From positions 62,001 through 126,000 of the forward strand of contig NZ_CP137142.1 of NCBI RefSeq assembly GCF_045287255.1: a stretch of 64,000 nucleotides of DNA, in the 5' to 3' direction. This stretch comes from Henriciella sp045287255. GTDB taxonomy: Bacteria > Pseudomonadota > Alphaproteobacteria > Caulobacterales > Hyphomonadaceae. The notes under the pieces are model-generated. The model saw nothing but the letters and a program-made list of their open reading frames with translations. It had not been told where the DNA came from and did no database searches. The translations under genes and the position numbers were made by a program. Positions 17,229 to 25,327 of this stretch are shown here, in pieces (position 1 is the stretch's first letter; the number at the start of each line of letters is the position of its first letter).

Positions 17229-17353
17229 CGGGCGCTCCGAAGCATGAACGGGCTCAAGGCTGTTTTATATTCGGGGAGAACGTGCGTGTGGAGAGAGAAC
17301 AGCCTTGAGCTTGGTCTATGTGAGGCGCGCAGCGCCGATACGAGACCTGCTTC
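17025..17353. repeat. 56-bp long inverted repeat
   Basis: 17025-17080 and 17298-17353 are reverse complements with 53 of 56 positions matching; the outer 42 bases are identical. A third, partial copy of the inner end (GCTCAAGGCTGTT at 17252-17264) forms a perfect 13-bp stem with 17298-17310. The remaining sequence of the 16360-17390 gap shows no gene that I can support. Confidence 0.8.
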
Positions 17354-17390
17354 ACGCCTGTGCGGCAAAGCCGCTCAGCAGGCGTTCAGA

Positions 17391-17855
17391 TCAGAGACTC
17401 GACCGCAGCATCCAGGCCGTCTTGTCTGCGATCGTGGCCCGCTGGGTCATCAGGTCGGCAGTGACGTCATCGCCGGCTTTTGTGGCCGTTTCGATGCCAT
17501 CGCGCGCGGCACGGGCGACGGCTTCGTGGCCGCGGGCAAGGTTGGCGATCATCGCCTCAGCATCGGGAATGCCATTGTCGGCTGGAATGGTGGCTGGTTC
17601 CATCATCTCTGCAGAGGAGCCGGGGGCAAAATGACCCAAAGCGCGAATGCGCTCTGCGATTTCATCCAGCGCGGTCCATAGCTCCGTGTACTGGATCATG
17701 AACATATCGTGCAGCGACTGGAAGCGTGGACCGGTGACATTCCAGTGATAGCCATGGGTTTTGGTGTAAAGCGCATAGGTCTCACCCAGCAGGCGACGCA
17801 GCGCCGTGGCAGAGGCCTCGCGGCCTTGTTCGGTAATGCCAATTTCAATGGTCAT
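17391..17855 (-). CDS. dps: Dps-family ferritin-like DNA/iron protection protein
   Basis: 154-residue ferritin-like protein that stores iron and protects DNA from oxidative damage as a 12-mer. The family signature is clear: THGYHWNVTGPRFQSLHDMF (residues 33-52) with ferroxidase ligands expected at His37, His49, Asp64 and Glu68 or their neighbours (LDEIAERIRALG). ATG 17855 is chosen over the upstream TTG, with GAGG about 10 bases before it. Apparently monocistronic. Confidence 0.9.
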   Translation of the reverse strand: MTIEIGITEQGREASATALRRLLGETYALYTKTHGYHWNVTGPRFQSLHDMFMIQYTELWTALDEIAERIRALGHFAPGSSAEMMEPATIPADNGIPDAEAMIANLARGHEAVARAARDGIETATKAGDDVTADLMTQRATIADKTAWMLRSSL

Positions 17856-17952
17856 AGGTCTCAATCCTCATCCTGTTACAGGCATAAGATGAGGATGAGG
17901 ACAGACCTCTTCAAATTGAAAATAGGGCGCTTTAGTATTGGGTTTCTCTATA

Positions 17953-19161
17953 TCAAGTCAGGCTTGCGCAGAACTTCTGAATACGTGCCATCGCCTTCTC
18001 CAGGGCCTCATTTGAGGTTGCATAGGAAATCCTGAAGGCTGGGGACAGACCAAAGGCTTCGCCCATGACAACCGCGACTTTTTCCTGTTCAAGCAGTTCA
18101 GAGGCAAAGTCTGCATCGGTCTTGATCACCTTGCCCGATGGGGCGGTCTTGCCGATCACTCCGGCGCAGGATGGATAGACGTAAAACGCGCCCTCCGGCG
18201 TGCCGCAGGTCAGGCCTTCCGCCTTGTTGAGCTCGGCCACCACAAAGTCGCGGCGCTGTTTGAACACAGCATTACGCTCCGGAAGGAAGTCATGGCTGCC
18301 ATTCAGAGCCTCTATGGCGGCGTATTGAGAGACTGAGCAAGGGTTGGAGGTGGTCTGGCTGATCACTTTGCGCATGGTCTTGATCAGGTCAGCTGGACCC
18401 GCCGCATAACCAATCCGCCAGCCCGTCATCGCATAGGCTTTGGACACGCCATTCATGGTCAGGGTGCGGTCATACAAGCCCGGTTCTACTTGTGCGATGG
18501 TCGAGTATTCGAACCCATCATAGACAAGGTGCTCATACATATCGTCGGTCAGTATCCAGACCTGTGGATGGCGCAGCAGAACCTGCCCGAGCGCCTTAAG
18601 TTCGTCTTTGGTATAGGCTGCGCCCGTCGGGTTGGAGGGGGAGTTCAGGATCAGCCATTTCGTGTTCGGCGTAATGGCGCCTTCAAGTGCCTCAGGCGTC
18701 AGTTTATACTGAGCATTCGGCCCGCAAGAGACCACCACGGGCGTTCCGCCGCAAAGCTTGACCATTTCCGGATAAGAGACCCAGTAGGGAGCCGGAATAA
18801 CGACTTCATCGCCTTCGTTCAGTGTTGATACAAGGGCGTTGAAAATAACTGGCTTGCCGCCCGGTGCGACGTGTACCTGGTCAGGTGTATAGGTCAGGTC
18901 ATTGTCGCGCTTGAACTTGGCGCAGATGGCTTCTTTGAGCTCCGGTAGACCATCGGCCGGTGTATATTTGGTTTTGCCTGCATTGATGGCGTCAATTGCC
19001 GCCTGTTTGATGTGATCGGGTGTGTCAAAGTCCGGTTCACCGGCCCCAAGCCCGATGACATCCTCGCCTGCACGGCGCAGCTCTGCCGCCTTGGTCGTGA
19101 CCGCAATTGTTGCCGATGGAGCAACCCGGTTTACAGCATCACTGGTTTTCAAGGCGGACAT
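17953..19161 (-). CDS. Pyridoxal-phosphate aspartate/aromatic aminotransferase (class I/II)
   Basis: 402-residue PLP-dependent aminotransferase of the subgroup Ib type (aspartate or prephenate aminotransferase as in Rhizobiales and Thermus). The PLP lysine is Lys241 in NGVSKAYAMTGWRIGY, NSPSNPTG (172-179) binds PLP, and the N-terminus VAPSATIAVTTKAAELRRAGEDVIGLGAGEPDFDTP is characteristic. ATG 19161 is chosen because AAGGA lies 8 bases before it; ATG 19167 would have no room for one. The exact amino donor, aspartate versus prephenate, cannot be decided. Confidence 0.93.
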   Translation of the reverse strand: MSALKTSDAVNRVAPSATIAVTTKAAELRRAGEDVIGLGAGEPDFDTPDHIKQAAIDAINAGKTKYTPADGLPELKEAICAKFKRDNDLTYTPDQVHVAPGGKPVIFNALVSTLNEGDEVVIPAPYWVSYPEMVKLCGGTPVVVSCGPNAQYKLTPEALEGAITPNTKWLILNSPSNPTGAAYTKDELKALGQVLLRHPQVWILTDDMYEHLVYDGFEYSTIAQVEPGLYDRTLTMNGVSKAYAMTGWRIGYAAGPADLIKTMRKVISQTTSNPCSVSQYAAIEALNGSHDFLPERNAVFKQRRDFVVAELNKAEGLTCGTPEGAFYVYPSCAGVIGKTAPSGKVIKTDADFASELLEQEKVAVVMGEAFGLSPAFRISYATSNEALEKAMARIQKFCASLT

Positions 19162-19327
19162 AGGCATTTTCCTTCTGAGTATCGGTTTGTGCTTAGCCCT
19201 ATGCTGCACGAGTCGCAACGGGTTCGACTTGAGAGATTTGTTTCAATTTTACAGGTTTCTGGAAATAGGTTTTTACGGAATTGTGCTAGCTTCCTGCCCT
19301 GGAATCCATGTGACAGGGCGCGAAGTG

Positions 19328-19642
19328 ATGGTAAACGTCGCAACAGAGAACGACCCGTATCAGGCGGCTTGGACCCAGTTTGTGCTGGAGTTCCGCAATT
19401 GGACTGCGGATACAGAGCGCTGGCTTGATACACTATCAACCTCCGAGAAAATTCTTGGAGTTTGCCTTGTTGCGCTCGCCATGCTGACCCTGATCTTTCT
19501 TAAGTCCAAGGAGAAGCCTGAACCTGGCACAGGCGGGCGCAGCTTCACGACGATACTCGCCCTGGTGATCATGGCCGGGTTCGGCCTTGGTTGGTTCGTT
19601 GATAATGGCGCTGGCAGCTTGTCTTACATCGCTGGACGCTAG
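19328..19642 (+). CDS. Small membrane protein upstream of uvrC
   Basis: 104-residue hypothetical protein with a polar N-terminus (NDPYQAAWTQFVLEFRNWTADTERWLDTLS) and two predicted transmembrane helices (about 47-64 and 78-97). No family recognised. The ATG at 19328 is the first that does not overlap the opposite aminotransferase gene; its ribosome-binding site is weak. It ends 32 bases before uvrC and may be co-transcribed with it. An amphipathic segment before the helices suggests membrane anchoring. Confidence 0.6.
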   Translation: MVNVATENDPYQAAWTQFVLEFRNWTADTERWLDTLSTSEKILGVCLVALAMLTLIFLKSKEKPEPGTGGRSFTTILALVIMAGFGLGWFVDNGAGSLSYIAGR

Positions 19643-19674
19643 GCGTGCGCCTCGAACGCGCCTAAATAGGCGTC

Positions 19675-21549
19675 ATGCCTGACTCGCCCAATTCTTCTGT
19701 CCGCAAGCGCGGCGTTGATGTCATCAAGGACAATCTATCCCGTCTGCCCGGAAAGCCGGGCGTTTACCGCATGTTCGGCGAAGACGATACGGTCCTCTAT
19801 GTCGGCAAGGCCAAGAACCTGAAAAACCGCGTTTCAAACTATACGCGGATTGGAGGGCAGACCCAGCGCATCGCCGCAATGATCATGGCGACCGCCCGGA
19901 TGGAATTTGTCATCACCGAGAGTGAGACCGAAGCCCTGTTGCTGGAAGCCAGCCTGATCAAGTCACTCAAGCCGCGTTTCAACATCCTGCTGCGTGATGA
20001 CAAGTCCTTTCCCTATATCCTGATCCGGCGTGATCATGAGGCGCCACAAGTGCTGAAGTATCGCGGAAGCAAGCAGGACCGCGGGGACTATTTCGGGCCA
20101 TTCGCAAGTGCGAATGCTGTCACGCGGACGATCGACACATTGCAGAAAGCGTTCCTGTTGCGGACCTGCGAAGACAGTGTTTATTCCACGCGCCAGCGTC
20201 CCTGTATGCTGCACCAAATCAAAAGGTGCGCCGCGCCTTGTGTTGGGTTGGTTGAGCCTGAGGAATATACAAAACTCGCCGATGAAGCGGCAGACTTTTT
20301 GCGCGGCAAAGCAACGGACTTGCAGGACCGCCTGGCGAAAGAGATGGATGCAGCTTCACAGGCGATGGATTTTGAGCGGGCGGCAACTTTGCGGGATCGT
20401 ATCCGTGCGCTGGCTGTCGTACGGGCTCAGCAAGACATCAATCCGGATGGGATTGAAGAGGCGGACATTTTTGCCATCGCCATGGACGGCGGCTTGTCCG
20501 CGGTTCAGGTCTTCTTCATTCGTGCCGGGCAGAATTGGGGCGCCACAGTTCACTTCCCACGCCATGAGAAGGGTGAAACTGAGGCTGATATTCTCGCGGC
20601 TTTTCTGGTGCAGTTTTACGATAAACGGCCACCGCCCAAACTGGTGCTGACCAATACGTCTCCTGCGGGTAGCGAACTGATCGGAGAAGCCCTGTCCCTC
20701 AAGGCAGACCGAAAAGTTGAAATCCTCACACCGCAGCGTGGGGATAAGCGGTCTTTGGTGCAACAGGCGACCTGCAACGCGGCTGAAGCGCTATCCCGTA
20801 AGCTTTCGGAAAGCGCCACGCAGACCCGTCTCCTTAAAGAGGTTGCCAAAGCGTTTGACCTGCCAGAACCACCACAACGGATTGAAGTCTACGACAATTC
20901 CCACATTCAGGGGGCGAATGCGGTCGGCGGCATGGTCGTTGCCGGGCCAGACGGTTTCATAAAAGGCCAGTACCGCAAGTTTAACATCAAGGATAAAGCG
21001 CTCGAGCCGGGGGACGATTATGGCATGATGCGCGAGGTTATGCGCCGTCGTTTCACGCGGGCCCTGAAAGAACGCGAAGAGGGTAATCTGGAGACGTGGC
21101 CTGATCTGGTGCTGATTGATGGTGGTCTCGGCCAGCTCAGCGCTGTCACCGAAGCGCTTGATGAGATTGGCCTGAGCCCTAAGGACGTAAACCTCGTCTC
21201 TATTGCCAAAGGGGTTGAGCGCAACGCTGGGCGCGAGCAATTCTTCCAACCCGGACGCGCGCCATTTCGACTGCCCGAGAATGCACCTGTGCTCTACTAT
21301 TTGCAGCGTTTGCGCGATGAGGCTCACCGCTGGGCCATTGGCGCGCATCGCGCCAAGCGGAGTGCGGATATCAAGAAGAATCCACTTGATGAGATTGAAG
21401 GCATTGGCCCGGCCCGTAAGAAGGCGTTGCTTCATCACTTCGGTTCAGCCAAAGAAGTCTCGCGCGCCAAGCTTGTCGATCTTAAAGCGGTTGAGGGCGT
21501 GAGCGCTGCCTTGGCGGAGCGCATTTATGGTCACTTTCACAGCGGGTAA
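19675..21549 (+). CDS. uvrC: Excinuclease ABC subunit C
   Basis: 624-residue nuclease that makes both incisions in nucleotide excision repair with UvrA and UvrB. In order: GIY-YIG domain (KPGVYRMFGEDDTVLYVGKAKNLKNRV, about 27-53) for the 3' cut, Cys-rich linker, UVR motif (about 208-243, MDFERAATLRDRI) for UvrB binding, RNase H-like domain (EVYDNSHIQGANAVGGMVV) for the 5' cut, and a C-terminal helix-hairpin-helix pair (IEGIGPARKKALLHHFGS). Full length; ends 9 bases from the convergent DUF2233 gene. Confidence 0.97.
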   Translation: MPDSPNSSVRKRGVDVIKDNLSRLPGKPGVYRMFGEDDTVLYVGKAKNLKNRVSNYTRIGGQTQRIAAMIMATARMEFVITESETEALLLEASLIKSLKPRFNILLRDDKSFPYILIRRDHEAPQVLKYRGSKQDRGDYFGPFASANAVTRTIDTLQKAFLLRTCEDSVYSTRQRPCMLHQIKRCAAPCVGLVEPEEYTKLADEAADFLRGKATDLQDRLAKEMDAASQAMDFERAATLRDRIRALAVVRAQQDINPDGIEEADIFAIAMDGGLSAVQVFFIRAGQNWGATVHFPRHEKGETEADILAAFLVQFYDKRPPPKLVLTNTSPAGSELIGEALSLKADRKVEILTPQRGDKRSLVQQATCNAAEALSRKLSESATQTRLLKEVAKAFDLPEPPQRIEVYDNSHIQGANAVGGMVVAGPDGFIKGQYRKFNIKDKALEPGDDYGMMREVMRRRFTRALKEREEGNLETWPDLVLIDGGLGQLSAVTEALDEIGLSPKDVNLVSIAKGVERNAGREQFFQPGRAPFRLPENAPVLYYLQRLRDEAHRWAIGAHRAKRSADIKKNPLDEIEGIGPARKKALLHHFGSAKEVSRAKLVDLKAVEGVSAALAERIYGHFHSG

Positions 21550-21558
21550 GCCGACCCG

Positions 21559-22314
21559 CTACTCCACCACGCCGACAATCGGGCCGAGGTCTGCGCCGAT
21601 CTCATTGCGATCTATACCCGGCGCATAAATCCGGCTGACCTGACCATCAAGGAACAGAGCGTTTGGTGTTTCCAAATGGTCGCGGAACAGGCTGGCAAAG
21701 TCATGAAAGGTGATGGCCGTGTCGGAAATGGCAAAATAGACTTGTGTCCCGTCAGCGGAAACGCCAACGCCGTTGCGTCGTTTATGAGAGACCCCTGTTG
21801 GATTGATCTGCGGGTGGATGTCCCCATCAATCACCAGCATTGGCCCCGATTGCGTGGCGTAATCAGGCTCAATTTCAGCATCAATATAGGCCGCGCTTTC
21901 CATAACCCCGGCTTGGTCGCCTTTGAGCCAGAACACACCATTTGGCTTCATGTGGAAATTACCTGGCCCGTCATTGAGATTGACGCTCGCCTGATCGCCC
22001 AGACCATCGCGATAATACCCAACGGGCCTGCGGTCCTCATGATACATGCCGCCATTCATCGCGAAGGTCAGGGTCTCATTCTGCTCTGACAGCTCGCGCA
22101 CAAGGATATCAAACTGGCGATAAGGCTCGCCGGCAGTGTCGGAGTGAAATAGCCGAATGTCAGCAGTGCTGGGAAAGACGCAAACAGTGTAAGGCGCTCC
22201 TCGATAGGAAAGCTCGGTGCAGGATTCGTTTGTGTTGTTCTGAGAGTCAAAGCGTACGCCATCTGAGCAACTTCCCAGCATCAGAACGAAACAAAGGCTC
22301 AGAGCATACTTCAT
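21559..22314 (-). CDS. Phosphodiester glycosidase family (DUF2233) lipoprotein
   Basis: 251-residue exported lipoprotein (LMLGSC, Cys16) of the DUF2233/NAGPA-like family, whose founding members remove a GlcNAc cap through a phosphodiester glycosidase reaction. The family core FAMNGGMYHEDRRPVGYY and MKPNGVFWL, followed by ATQSGPMLVIDGDIH and RNGVGVSADG, is well conserved. The bacterial substrate is unknown; teichoic-like or exopolysaccharide phosphodiesters are possible. It is transcribed alone, with 115 bases before the next gene on the same strand. Confidence 0.85.
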   Translation of the reverse strand: MKYALSLCFVLMLGSCSDGVRFDSQNNTNESCTELSYRGAPYTVCVFPSTADIRLFHSDTAGEPYRQFDILVRELSEQNETLTFAMNGGMYHEDRRPVGYYRDGLGDQASVNLNDGPGNFHMKPNGVFWLKGDQAGVMESAAYIDAEIEPDYATQSGPMLVIDGDIHPQINPTGVSHKRRNGVGVSADGTQVYFAISDTAITFHDFASLFRDHLETPNALFLDGQVSRIYAPGIDRNEIGADLGPIVGVVE

Positions 22315-22429
22315 AAGGCCAACATGAGAGGCTTCGTAGCCTCAATCAACGCGTGATTATCATAATATAACACGCACCACAGATTGCGCCGAATGTGGTG
22401 TGAAAAATGCGCAAGATTACAGCTTTGTG

Positions 22430-24172
22430 CTAGCCGTTCGCGGCCGTTTTAGCCTGATCAATCCAGTCGGAGACTTCCTGTTCAACCAACGTGTTCTCTG
22501 CGCCCCAGAGGACACGGGCACCGTTTGGCGTATTGAGGAAGTTGCTTGCGGCGCGGAATACCGTAGCGGCTGACGCTTTGGAGAGCGCTTCGGCACTGCG
22601 AACCCCGGCACCGACCAGGATCTGTGAATCGAGGACACGCAAGCCGGGGACTTCGATCATCAGGCGGGTCTGATCCTGCCACTCATAGAAAGTCCGCAGC
22701 GTGATATAGCGCACATCCAGCGTTTTGACCGTTTCGGCTGGGTCTGCCGAGAGCAAGTCGCCAATCGTTTCAATGCCAAGTGGTTTCAGGCGTTTGGCAG
22801 TTTTGGGGCCAATGGAAGGGGCGTCGACGACAGGGGAGGCCAGCGTCAGGCGGCTGCCCCCGGCCTCTTTGGCGGGCTCCGGCGTGGTGGTTTCCACGAT
22901 TTCAGCTACCGCTTCGGCGATTGGTGCCTCAATGACGGGTTCAATCTCTGGTTCTGGCGGGGCTTCAGGGACGGTCTCCGCAACAACCTCAACCGTTTCC
23001 TCGACTTCGATCACTTCTGGTGTTTCAGTGGCGGCTTCTGGTGTCTCAACGATTTGAGTCATCTCTGTCACTTCAGCCACAGGCTCTACCGTCTCCGGGA
23101 CGGCCTCAACTTCCGGTTCTACTGGAGCTGGGGCCGCGGCAATCGGTTCTGCGACAGGTACGGGCACGACTTTAAGGACATAATCAACCGGCCTTGGGCG
23201 GGTTTCCATCGGTACGTGTTTGGTGCCGAGCGGCTTGAGCGGTTGGGCGTCGAGCTCTGCAAGCGGGATACGCAAGACCTGCCGCGCATGTTCTTTACGA
23301 ATGGCCTTGTCATCATCCGGCAGGGTTTTGATGACTTTCCCGGTCTCTTTGAACTCAGCATACATCGCCTCAACCGTCTTGCGGTCCTTGGCGTCATCCA
23401 TACGCTTGAGCAGGCGGCGGATCGGGATATCCAGCGCGGCGATATAGCCGGGCAGGTCAAGATCAACAGCGGGTGGCGAAACCGCGGCTTCCTCAAACGC
23501 ACGTTCGAAGAGCAGGGCGACACCAGCGGTCGCATAGCTGATCAGGTCGGCAAGAATATTGAGCAAGGTCTCATCAAGCCCATCCTCTGGAACCTTGACG
23601 CCAGCTTCGAGGTTATAGTGGTCGATAAAGGTCTGATAATGCGGGTTTGAGTATTGCGCGCCAGCAAGAACCATATCGGCGACAAAGCCGGATTCCTTAC
23701 CCGCTTCGAGGACAGGGTAACCCCGCGCATCGATCAGCGCTTTGATTGTATTGCGGGATTTCGCAATCGACCATTCCAGCGCGCGGTGCATAGCGCCTTC
23801 TTCCTCGGTTTGGCCCGTGTGGAAGGGCTGGACCGGATCAGCGTAGTAGTGGGTCAGGACACCGAGGGCATAAGCGGCTTTTTTCCAGTTCTTGCTGCGC
23901 AGGGCCTCAACGGCCTTGCCATACCATTCCATAGCGGCATCACGGGCGCCGCCCCATTCACCTTCCTGAACATGCAGGACATGGTTCTGGAAATCCTTGA
24001 ACTCTGCATCAGGTGCTTTAGCCCCTTTCAGGAGGTCCGTATGATGCTTGAGCAGCAGGTCTTTCCATTTCGGGCCATCCTTGCCGCCGAGAAGTTGCAG
24101 GGCATCAAACGCAATATAGTGATGGGTTGAGCGGCAACGGTGCGCGGTAATTACAATCTCTAACAGTGTCAT
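22430..24172 (-). CDS. Zinc-dependent phospholipase C-like domain fused to DUF4332 (HhH)
   Basis: 580-residue fusion. Residues 1 to about 255 match the zinc-dependent phospholipase C / S1-P1 nuclease helical fold with likely zinc ligands in HRCRSTHHYIAFDAL, FQNHVLHVQEG and ALGVLTHYYADPVQPFHTG. A Pro/Glu/Val-rich low-complexity linker follows (about 340-440). The C-terminus (about 445-580) is a DUF4332-like helix-hairpin-helix domain (APSIGPKTAKRLKPLGIETIGDLLSADP). There is no signal peptide, unlike secreted phospholipase C enzymes, whose N-terminal Trp is a ligand; so it is probably cytoplasmic. Function unknown; a nucleic-acid- or lipid-directed hydrolase are both possible. Confidence 0.75.
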   Translation of the reverse strand: MTLLEIVITAHRCRSTHHYIAFDALQLLGGKDGPKWKDLLLKHHTDLLKGAKAPDAEFKDFQNHVLHVQEGEWGGARDAAMEWYGKAVEALRSKNWKKAAYALGVLTHYYADPVQPFHTGQTEEEGAMHRALEWSIAKSRNTIKALIDARGYPVLEAGKESGFVADMVLAGAQYSNPHYQTFIDHYNLEAGVKVPEDGLDETLLNILADLISYATAGVALLFERAFEEAAVSPPAVDLDLPGYIAALDIPIRRLLKRMDDAKDRKTVEAMYAEFKETGKVIKTLPDDDKAIRKEHARQVLRIPLAELDAQPLKPLGTKHVPMETRPRPVDYVLKVVPVPVAEPIAAAPAPVEPEVEAVPETVEPVAEVTEMTQIVETPEAATETPEVIEVEETVEVVAETVPEAPPEPEIEPVIEAPIAEAVAEIVETTTPEPAKEAGGSRLTLASPVVDAPSIGPKTAKRLKPLGIETIGDLLSADPAETVKTLDVRYITLRTFYEWQDQTRLMIEVPGLRVLDSQILVGAGVRSAEALSKASAATVFRAASNFLNTPNGARVLWGAENTLVEQEVSDWIDQAKTAANG

Positions 24173-24301
24173 GCTCAGCCCCTAAGCAAACCTGATGGTT
24201 CAGCCCGAAGAGGATTTGCGGTGTACACAAAGGCGATTAAAAAACGTCGCCGCCAACAGGCCGATATGGTTAATATTTACCTAGGGTCTGACGTGAAATG
24301 T

Positions 24302-24316
24302 TTAACAGCGCATTAA
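24302..24316. promoter_or_regulatory. Possible CtrA box
   Basis: TTAA-CAGCGCA-TTAA, an exact TTAA-N7-TTAA full site for the cell-cycle regulator CtrA. It lies 130 bases upstream of the phospholipase C-DUF4332 start and 4 bases beyond the tesB stop. By chance such a site is expected less than about once per window, so support is moderate. Confidence 0.4.
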
Positions 24317-24319
24317 CTA

Positions 24320-25195
24320 TTAAGCGCGTGGCTTGATCGGGCGCATCAGGCCTTCCTGCGCGACACTGGCGACTAGCTGGCCATCGCGGGTGAAGACGGA
24401 GCCACGATTGAAGCTACGTGCGCCGCCTGCATAGGGGCTGTCCATCGTGTAAAGGTGCCAGTCGTCAAACTTGATCGGTGCATGGAACCACATGGCGTGA
24501 TCAAGGCTGGCGCTCATCAGTTCGCCGCTCATCCATGAGACGCCGTGGCGGCGATTGCCCGTGCCAAGCAGGGCCATGTCACTGGCATAGGCCATCAGGC
24601 AGTGATGCAGCCATGGCTGCTCATCAATTGGACGGGCAACACGGAACCAGAGGTGTTGAACATCATTGGTTTTTTCGGGCGTAACCGGGTCGAGCGGATC
24701 AACCTCGCGGATTTCAACAGCGCGGGCACGGAGCCAATCCTTACGATAGCGCTCTGGAATACGGTCGACGATACGCTGGCGATGTTCAATCCGGTTTTCC
24801 AGCTCTTCAGGCTTTGGCACGTCAGGCATATCATGTTGGTGGTGCCAGCCTTCTTCCTGTTTGTGGAATGAGGCCGCGAGATTGAAGATCTGTTTGCCGT
24901 GCTGGATGGCGACAACGCGCCGGGTGGTGAAGCTGCCACCATCGCGAGAGCGGTCCACTTCATAGATAATTGGAATGGATGGATCACCCGGGCGGATGAA
25001 ATAGGCGTGCATGGAGTGCAGGGTGCGCGTCTCAGTGTCGACTGTCCGATACGCTGCGACGAGGCTTTGTGCGATCACTTGTCCGCCGAACACGCGTTGA
25101 TTGGTTTCGTTCTCCGGGCTTTGCCCCCGAAACAGGTCCACTTCAAGCCGCTCAAGGTCCATAAGACGTAACAGGTTGCTTACAGGATCAGACAT
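24320..25195 (-). CDS. tesB: Acyl-CoA thioesterase II
   Basis: 291-residue double hot-dog thioesterase that hydrolyses medium- and long-chain acyl-CoAs. The start MSDPVSNLLRLMDLERLEVDLFRGQSP and NQRVFGGQVIAQSLVAA, HSMHAYFIRPGDP and GGSFTTRRVVAIQHGKQIF are TesB signatures; the C-terminal half carries the second hot-dog with DHAMWFHAP and ARSFNRGSVFTRDGQLVASVAQEGLMR. It is divergent from an acyl-CoA synthetase gene, fitting a shared fatty-acid theme. Confidence 0.95.
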   Translation of the reverse strand: MSDPVSNLLRLMDLERLEVDLFRGQSPENETNQRVFGGQVIAQSLVAAYRTVDTETRTLHSMHAYFIRPGDPSIPIIYEVDRSRDGGSFTTRRVVAIQHGKQIFNLAASFHKQEEGWHHQHDMPDVPKPEELENRIEHRQRIVDRIPERYRKDWLRARAVEIREVDPLDPVTPEKTNDVQHLWFRVARPIDEQPWLHHCLMAYASDMALLGTGNRRHGVSWMSGELMSASLDHAMWFHAPIKFDDWHLYTMDSPYAGGARSFNRGSVFTRDGQLVASVAQEGLMRPIKPRA

Positions 25196-25327
25196 CTTAT
25201 CACCGCTTTCAAATCGATTCTTAATAGCCTTCTCGTATAACGGTTAAGATAGAACTGGAAACGGCTATACCTGCAACCTAGGTTTGCATGTGAGAATTGA
25301 GGGGCCGGAAACGAAAGGTGCAACAGC

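Noticed and set aside
16567..17368. Several frames of 60-142 codons in the repeat-rich gap
   Set aside because: They cross inverted repeats in both orientations, are rich in Arg/Pro/Ser and have no recognisable domain; the repeats explain the open frames.
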